Positions 6,243 through 11,124 of a DNA stretch of 11,124 nt are shown here, in pieces. The position numbers were made by a program, and so were the translations under genes. Position 1 is the first letter of the stretch. The number at the start of each line of letters is the position of its first letter. Source of the DNA: Pseudomonadota bacterium (GTDB lineage Bacteria; Pseudomonadota; Alphaproteobacteria; Azospirillales; Azospirillaceae); contig JAEZID010000333.1 of assembly GCA_023416195.1 (NCBI GenBank), positions 1-11,124 of the forward strand, in the 5' to 3' direction. The notes under the pieces were generated by a model, which saw nothing but the letters and a program-made list of their open reading frames with translations, had not been told where the DNA came from and made no database searches.

Positions 6243-8705
6243 CTATTCATGCGGCATCGGCAAGTGCACCGGCAGAACCTCCTGAAGGCCCAGCCGGATC
6301 GTGAACAGCGAGCCGCCGTCCGGCCGGTTCCGCACGCTGACGGTGCCGCCATGGGCCGACACGATGTGGCGGGTCAGATGCAGTCCCAGCCCCGCTCCCG
6401 GAATGCGTCCGGTGCCGGCGCCCCGGTAATATTTCTCGAAGATGCGTTCACGCTCGCCATCCGGAACGCCTGGCCCCCGGTCTGCGATGGAGAACACGGC
6501 CTCTTGCCCATTCCGTTGCAGCCCAACCTCGATCACGCTGCCCGGTCCGGAGTATTTCACCGCGTTCTCGATCAGGTTGGACAGCGCCACGCTCAGAAGC
6601 GGTTCGTCGCCGATCAGGTCGGGCAAGTCGTCGATCGTCACCGAGAAGACATGATGCGGCGACGCCGCTTCGGCCGCGTCGGCGATCCGACGGACCAGAG
6701 CCCCCGGATCGAACCGGCTGGAGCGCAGCATCAGACCGGCCCCCTCGATCCGGTCGTCGAGCAGACAGGCGTCGATCAAGCCGTTCATATGGCGCACCGA
6801 CCGTTCGATCCGTTGCAGGCGCTGCACGGTCGCCTCGTCCTCCGCAGTCAGCCCCATGTTCTGGGCGGCCGTGCGGATCACCGCCAGCGGCGTGCGGAAC
6901 TCGTGGCTGATCATGGCCAGGAACTGGCGCTGGGCCTCGCGGGCCGCCCGCTCCAGCGCGACCGAGGCATCGGCCATCTCCTTCGCCTTGATCAGCTCCT
7001 GTTCGAGCTGCTTGCGGCCGGTGATGTCGTTGACGGCGAGCAGCCGGGCCGGCTGGCCCTCGTAGTCGATCGGCACCATCGACACCAGCGCCCAGAACCG
7101 CTTGCCGGCGGCGTCCAGCATCTCGATCTCGGCGTTCTCCACCCGCCCGTCGCGCGCCAGCAGATCCAGCAGGCGGTCGCGGTCGGCGGGATCGTGGTAG
7201 AGGTCGCCGCCGCCCAGGGATTCCCGCGCGCGCCGGTTGGCGTAGAGCGGGGTCACGCCGGTCGCGTGGCTCAGGATGATGGCGAGCGGCACCGCCTCCA
7301 GCGTCCGGCGAAGCTGCGTCTCGCGGTCCAGCAGCGCCGCGTTGGCGCGGTCAAGCGCCGCCGTCCGCTGGGTCACCCGCTCCGCCAGATCGGCCTCGTT
7401 GCGGCGCAGGGCCACGACCAGGGCGCGCTGCGCCGCGTCTTTTTCCACCCGCAACAGGCGCAGCTGCGCCGCCATCATGGCGCCGAACAGAAGCATCTCG
7501 ACCATCGGCGCGTAGACCGGCAGGAAATAGGTGGCGTCGGTCCACGGCACGAATCCGGCGTTGCGCAGCGCCGTCAGCACGTTCCCGGCGGCCAGCACCG
7601 TCCAGCCGGCGATCATGTAGCGCGCCGCCCGGTATCCTGCCAGCCAGGACTGGACGCTGGCGGCCAGACCGGCCACCAGGATCAGCAGCGCCAGATTGCG
7701 GGGGCGCAGGATCACGTCCGGTTCCAGGTCGCCATCCACGAACAGGTCGTAGACGACCAGCAGCAGGGCGCCGATCAGGATCGGCGCCCCCAGAACCGGA
7801 GCGATCCAGCGGGCTCCACGCCGCAACGGCAGCGCCGCGAACAGGAAACTGATGCCCAATATCCCCGCGACGACCAGCCACGTGAACGGGTTCTGGTCGC
7901 CGAGAACAAGATGCCGCCCCCACAGCAGCCGGTCCAGCCCGGTCATCGCCAGGATGTGACCGGCGGATGCCAGGGCGGAAGCGCCGTAGAAGGTCAGCGC
8001 CAGACTGGGCAGCGCCACCGCCAGCGCCAGCGCGACGATACCCAGCAGCACGACAAGGGTTATCAGGGCCGTGTGCACCAGATTCTCGAACTGCTCGACC
8101 CTCGTCAGCGCGGCCGGCCGCCACAGGTCGAGCGGTGCGGCCATCGACCCGGTGGTGACGCCCCGAAACCATAGGGTGTGGCGCCCGGCCGGCAGGTCGA
8201 TGAGGGCGGCGTTGCGGCGGAACGGCAGCAGATGCGGAACGCTGTCGCCCAGAACGGCAATCGGCTCGGACGATGCGCTCCAGGACGCCCACACCTCCAT
8301 CTGGTCGAAATTGGGCACCGACAGCGTCAGGATGCGCCGTCCTGCCGCGTGAATGGGAACCTCGATCTCGGTCCGCAGCCACATGGCGTCGCTGGTGATG
8401 CCGAGGCTGTAGTCGTGAGAGATCCGGGGAGACATGGTGAACTGGCCGACGTCCCCGCTCTGCGGATCGCGGCCTCGCAGGTCGTCGATCGACAGGCGGC
8501 GGCCGGGATCGCGCAGCATCGCGAAATCGGACAGTTCCACCCGGTCCCGCTCGTCGACCAGCACGGTCCCGGTCCCCGCCGTGACCCCCGCCACGTCCCC
8601 TGCCACGTCTCCCGTCACATCTACCGTCAGGGCGCCAGCCATGGCGGCGCCCAGGGCCAGCCACAGGGCGATGAGGCAGCCCGCCACGATCCGGTGCCGG
8701 CTCAC
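6243..8705 (-). CDS. 7TMR-DISM and PAS sensor histidine kinase
   Basis: From the GTG at 8705-8703 the protein has 820 residues. This start was chosen because it overlaps the upstream stop (GTGA) and directly begins a signal peptide (VSRHRIVAGCLIALWLALGA); the frame stays open further upstream but only inside the previous gene. Order: exported sensor domain of 7TMR-DISMED2 type (about 54-199), seven hydrophobic segments (about 209-419, 7TMR-DISM), a short coiled coil, a PAS-like domain (about 464-564), HisKA with the H-box FLAMISHEFRTPLAVIR (phospho-acceptor His601), and HATPase_c with the N-box NLIENAVKY, G1 DRGPGVP and G2 GAGLGLHL. All catalytic motifs are intact. No receiver domain or response regulator lies nearby. 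DISMED2 domains resemble carbohydrate-binding modules, so a sugar or glycan ligand is plausible given the gene's place between glycan enzymes, but that is inference. A degenerate repeat encodes the start of the mature protein. Confidence 0.92.
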   Translation of the reverse strand: MSRHRIVAGCLIALWLALGAAMAGALTVDVTGDVAGDVAGVTAGTGTVLVDERDRVELSDFAMLRDPGRRLSIDDLRGRDPQSGDVGQFTMSPRISHDYSLGITSDAMWLRTEIEVPIHAAGRRILTLSVPNFDQMEVWASWSASSEPIAVLGDSVPHLLPFRRNAALIDLPAGRHTLWFRGVTTGSMAAPLDLWRPAALTRVEQFENLVHTALITLVVLLGIVALALAVALPSLALTFYGASALASAGHILAMTGLDRLLWGRHLVLGDQNPFTWLVVAGILGISFLFAALPLRRGARWIAPVLGAPILIGALLLVVYDLFVDGDLEPDVILRPRNLALLILVAGLAASVQSWLAGYRAARYMIAGWTVLAAGNVLTALRNAGFVPWTDATYFLPVYAPMVEMLLFGAMMAAQLRLLRVEKDAAQRALVVALRRNEADLAERVTQRTAALDRANAALLDRETQLRRTLEAVPLAIILSHATGVTPLYANRRARESLGGGDLYHDPADRDRLLDLLARDGRVENAEIEMLDAAGKRFWALVSMVPIDYEGQPARLLAVNDITGRKQLEQELIKAKEMADASVALERAAREAQRQFLAMISHEFRTPLAVIRTAAQNMGLTAEDEATVQRLQRIERSVRHMNGLIDACLLDDRIEGAGLMLRSSRFDPGALVRRIADAAEAASPHHVFSVTIDDLPDLIGDEPLLSVALSNLIENAVKYSGPGSVIEVGLQRNGQEAVFSIADRGPGVPDGERERIFEKYYRGAGTGRIPGAGLGLHLTRHIVSAHGGTVSVRNRPDGGSLFTIRLGLQEVLPVHLPMPHE
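8590..8625 (-). repeat. Degenerate 12-bp tandem repeat inside the kinase gene
   Basis: Three 12-base units lie in tandem (plus strand GCCACGTCCCCT, GCCACGTCTCCC, GTCACATCTACC), with a shorter degenerate copy at 8581-8589. They encode the four-residue pattern (Thr/Ala)-(Gly/Val)-Asp-Val just after the predicted signal-peptide cleavage site. The unit length is a multiple of three, so copy-number change would keep the reading frame. Confidence 0.6.
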
Positions 8706-9865
8706 GCGCCCATGGTCCGCTCCAGCGCGCGCAGCCCGTCCGCGACGGCCTGGGCGACGCTGTCCCAATCGCCGCGCGCCGGCTGCCGGAAGAGGCGAAG
8801 CGACGGGTACCACGGGGAGTCGTCACGTCCCAGAAGCCAGCGCCAGTCCGGCACATGGGGCAGCATCACCCAGGCCGGCCGGCCGAGCGCCCCGGCCAGA
8901 TGCACCGGAGCGCTGTCCACCGAAATCAGCAGGTCGGCGACGGTCAGGATCGCCGCCGTATCCTCGAAATCGGCAATTTCGCCGTCCAGCGGTTCGATCC
9001 GCATGCCCGGCGGCGGGGCCAGCGCCTGGGCCGCCGCCGGCCCCTTCTGCAGGGCCAGGAAGGTGCCGCCATGCGCCGCCGCCAGGGGAGCGAGCCTGTC
9101 CAGCGAAGCGGAGCGGTTGGCGTCGTTGAGGTGGGTCGGCCGCCCGGCCCAGACCAGGCCGACCAGCGGTCTCGGCAGCTTGGCCAGCCGCTTGCGCCAG
9201 CGCGTCACGCGGGCCGGTTCGGCCTGCAGATAGGGGATCGGGCCCGGCAGGTCGTCGAGCGCAAGCCCCATCGCCATCGGCAGGCTCATCATTTCGCAAT
9301 GCAGGTCGAAAGGCGGCGGCAGCTGTCCCCGCAGAAGCAGTTCATCGGCCCCGGACGAGCGGCGGGCGAAGCTGGCCTGGTCAGGGTTGATCTGGAGGAC
9401 GACGCGGGCCTGGCTGCGCGCCTTCGCCCAACGGACCATGCGCAGGAACTGGAAGGTGTCGCCATAGCCCTGCTCGTCGTGAATCAGCAGGGTCTTGCCC
9501 GGAATGGCACGGCCGTCCCAGCGTGGGCGCTGCACGCGGCGTTCGAGCCCGGCGGTGTGCGGCATGCCGTAGCGGTGATGGTACTCCCGCCAGCCGCGCT
9601 CGAAGTCGCCGAGCAGCAGCAGGGTCTCGGACAGTTCGAAGCGCAACGACAGGTTGCCGGGGAACTTCTCCACCAGCATCTCGTAAATCTGCCGGGCCTC
9701 CTCGATGCGGCCTTGGGCGCGCACGGCGATCACCAGCATGTGCCAGCAGGTCACCGACACGGCGCCGGCCGCCAGGGCCTGGCGGGCCCGGCGCTCGGCC
9801 TGTTCCATGTGCCCGGCCGCCAGCAGGGCGCGCCCCTCGGTCTCCAACGCCTCCGGGCTGCTCAT
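8702..9865 (-). CDS. TPR-glycosyltransferase (GT9-like C-terminal domain)
   Basis: The protein has 387 residues. Residues about 1-95 hold two to three TPR units (ALLAAGHMEQAERRARQALA; VRAQGRIEEARQIYEMLVEK). The rest matches the C-terminal domain of alphaproteobacterial TPR-glycosyltransferases: TLLIHDEQGYGDTFQFLRMV (125-144), VGLVWAGRPTHLNDANRSAS (235-254) and ISVDSAPVHLAGALGRP (314-330), then VPDWRWLLGRDDSPWYPSLR (338-357). The DSAPVHLAGALG segment corresponds to the nucleotide-sugar site of GT9 enzymes. There is no signal peptide, so it acts in the cytoplasm; sugar and acceptor (glycan or protein) are not predictable. Its ATG overlaps the stop of the sulfotransferase gene (ATGA, 9865-9862), and its TGA overlaps the kinase's GTG (8705-8702). 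The coupling on both sides indicates one message and probably related functions. Confidence 0.88.
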   Translation of the reverse strand: MSSPEALETEGRALLAAGHMEQAERRARQALAAGAVSVTCWHMLVIAVRAQGRIEEARQIYEMLVEKFPGNLSLRFELSETLLLLGDFERGWREYHHRYGMPHTAGLERRVQRPRWDGRAIPGKTLLIHDEQGYGDTFQFLRMVRWAKARSQARVVLQINPDQASFARRSSGADELLLRGQLPPPFDLHCEMMSLPMAMGLALDDLPGPIPYLQAEPARVTRWRKRLAKLPRPLVGLVWAGRPTHLNDANRSASLDRLAPLAAAHGGTFLALQKGPAAAQALAPPPGMRIEPLDGEIADFEDTAAILTVADLLISVDSAPVHLAGALGRPAWVMLPHVPDWRWLLGRDDSPWYPSLRLFRQPARGDWDSVAQAVADGLRALERTMGA

Positions 9866-11124
9866 GGCCGCGCGCTCCCGTCACAGGACAGCGCCTGGAC
9901 CAACGGTGCCAGATGCTCCGCCAGCGCCTTTCCGCGCCCGACGGCGTCGGAATGGATCGGCCGGCGGACCTGGACCGCGCTCGCGGTGGTCACCCGCCGC
10001 CGGGTGCGGTGGAAGTCGAGGCAGGCCGGATCCCACGCCACCCCACAGAAGGCGAGCAGCCGCCGCACCTCGGCCTCCGGTTCGGCGACCAGCGCCTCGT
10101 AATCCAGCTCCAGGAAGCGGTCCGGCGGCAGCACCCGCCGCCAGTGCGCCATCAGCCGCTCGTAGGCCCGGTGGAAGCGACCCAGCTCGGCCAGGTCGTA
10201 GGTGAAGACGTTCTGGTCCTGGAACAGGCGGGTGTAGTTGGACAGGCAGCAGTCCAGCGCGTCGCGGCGGCAGTGGACGATGCGGGCGCCGGGAAGCGCC
10301 AGGGCGATCAGCCCGCCGTAGAGGAAGTTGAGCGGCATCTTGTCGACCAGCCGGACGGCATCGCCGGCCAAGCCGCTCACCTGATCGAGATAGCGCCGGC
10401 CCAGCTCGGCCAGATCGTCGGGGCTGGCCGCCTCCACCAGGGCGGGATAGGGCACCGGCCGGCCGTCGGGCAGGGTTACCCGGTTGACGATCTGCTCCAG
10501 GACCGACAGTTCGCCGGCCCCGTGAACCGCCGGATGCGAGGCGAGGATCTGCTCGACCAGGCTGGTGCCGGAACGCGGCATGCCGACGACGAACACCGGC
10601 AGCTCCGACGGGTCGGCGGAGGGTGCCGCCCCCACGGCCAGCCGTTCCGCCGGAAAGGCTTGCGCGATGGCGTCGATCCACCGTTCCGTGGCCGCCGCGT
10701 CGAAGTCGAGCGCGCTCCGCTTCAGCGCGTTGCCGCTGGCGAAATGGGCGAAGGCGCGCTCCGTGTCGCCGGCCTCCAGCCGGGCCGCGCCCAAGGTGAA
10801 ATGCAGCATGGTGCGGTCGTCGCGGCCCAGGCCCGAGGGCGCGTCCAGCATCGCTTCCAGCCGGGCGGCCTCGTCGTCGCCGCAGGGCAGCAGGTCCACC
10901 GCGCCGTACCAGGCCGCTCCGCAGCGGGGAAAGCGCCGCCGCGCCTCGGCGAAGGCGGCGGCCGCCTCTTCCAGGCGGCCGAGCTGGGTCAGCAGGATGG
11001 CGCGTCCGATCAGCCCGGCCGCCCCGCTGTCGCCGTCCGCGGCGGCGGCCTTGCCGAAGGCGTCCAGCGCCTCGTCGTAGCGGTCCATCGCCTGCAAGGC
11101 GGCCCCCGCGGCGTTGAGAATGGC
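9862..11124 (-). CDS. TPR-sulfotransferase, N-terminus beyond right edge
   Basis: The frame is open to the right edge. Residues before the first usable start codon (TTG at 11097) continue a TPR helix (AILNAAGAALQAMDRYDEAL), so the gene starts outside the window and the TTG is not its start. In numbering from that TTG, TPR units cover about 1-130. The sulfotransferase domain runs from about 166 to 400: the 5'-phosphosulfate loop PVFVVGMPRSGTSLVEQILA (167-186), VDKMPLNFLYGG (251-262), and the 3'-phosphate segment ARIVHCRRDALDCCLSNYTR (271-290). Family enzymes move sulfate from PAPS to a hydroxyl of a glycan, lipid or protein; the acceptor here is unknown. All motif residues expected for PAPS binding are present. 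There is no PAPS-synthesis gene (cysND/cysC type) in the window. It overlaps the next gene by ATGA and heads the visible minus-strand run. Confidence 0.9.
   Translation of the reverse strand, partial: AILNAAGAALQAMDRYDEALDAFGKAAAADGDSGAAGLIGRAILLTQLGRLEEAAAAFAEARRRFPRCGAAWYGAVDLLPCGDDEAARLEAMLDAPSGLGRDDRTMLHFTLGAARLEAGDTERAFAHFASGNALKRSALDFDAAATERWIDAIAQAFPAERLAVGAAPSADPSELPVFVVGMPRSGTSLVEQILASHPAVHGAGELSVLEQIVNRVTLPDGRPVPYPALVEAASPDDLAELGRRYLDQVSGLAGDAVRLVDKMPLNFLYGGLIALALPGARIVHCRRDALDCCLSNYTRLFQDQNVFTYDLAELGRFHRAYERLMAHWRRVLPPDRFLELDYEALVAEPEAEVRRLLAFCGVAWDPACLDFHRTRRRVTTASAVQVRRPIHSDAVGRGKALAEHLAPLVQALSCDGSARP

Noticed and set aside
5709..8174. Very long plus-strand open frame (about 821 codons) opposite the histidine kinase
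   Set aside because: The translation is rich in Arg, Gln, His and Pro with no domain or hydrophobic pattern, and it crosses from the kinase into the WcbI-type gene. It is the usual antisense artefact of high-GC coding DNA; the minus strand carries all kinase motifs.
7351..8856. Second minus-strand open frame (about 501 codons) overlapping the kinase
   Set aside because: It is a frame-shifted shadow of the kinase, nearly all Arg, Gly, Ala and Pro, without membrane segments or motifs.
8855..10102. Long plus-strand open frame (about 415 codons) opposite the TPR-glycosyltransferase and sulfotransferase
   Set aside because: Low-complexity Arg/Gly/Ala/Gln composition with no recognisable motif, and the minus strand encodes two well-matched enzymes over the same bases.
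1..11124. tRNA, rRNA, CRISPR array, insertion sequence or phage genes
   Set aside because: No cloverleaf-like segment, spaced direct repeats, transposase motifs or terminal inverted repeats were seen, and nearly all of the sequence is accounted for by the seven coding regions.

Overview
The window is high-GC DNA (roughly two-thirds G+C by eye) with gene families typical of a free-living, envelope-rich alphaproteobacterium. TPR-glycosyltransferase proteins, TPR-sulfotransferases, FecR-domain secreted proteins and a 7TMR-DISM histidine kinase occur together in Rhodospirillales, and Azospirillum or a close relative is my best guess. That placement is inference from family content and composition; there is no rRNA or other marker gene here.

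Layout from left to right. (1) Positions 1-1472, minus strand: the N-terminal 490 residues of a TPR-repeat protein that runs off the left edge. (2) Positions 1473-1806: an AT-rich divergent regulatory region, the only long gene-free stretch. (3) Positions 1807-5200, plus strand: a compact three-gene run of a TPR plus outer-membrane beta-barrel protein, a secreted FecR-domain protein, and a cytoplasmic GT4-type glycosyltransferase. (4) Positions 5266-11124, minus strand, read from right to left: a TPR-sulfotransferase (cut by the right edge), a TPR-glycosyltransferase, a 7TMR-DISM/PAS sensor histidine kinase, and a WcbI-type polysaccharide modification enzyme. In this second run the first three genes are joined by 4-base stop/start overlaps (ATGA, then GTGA), and the last follows after 59 bases that contain a strong hairpin. 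The two runs converge at about 5201-5265, where I see no clear intrinsic terminator.

Read together, the window looks like a surface-glycan and envelope locus. Enzymes that build (GT4, TPR-GT) and decorate (sulfotransferase, WcbI-type transferase) glycans sit beside an outer-membrane barrel with a secreted partner, and a membrane sensor kinase is embedded among the glycan enzymes. No response regulator, polymerase, flippase or Wza/Wzc-type export gene lies within the window, so the polymer and the signalling output cannot be named.

The most unusual points are the TPR-barrel/FecR/GT4 cassette, which resembles Slam-type outer-membrane export pairs only in architecture, and the translational coupling of an orphan sensor kinase to sulfotransferase and glycosyltransferase genes. 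No RNA genes, CRISPR arrays, insertion sequences or attachment sites were found.
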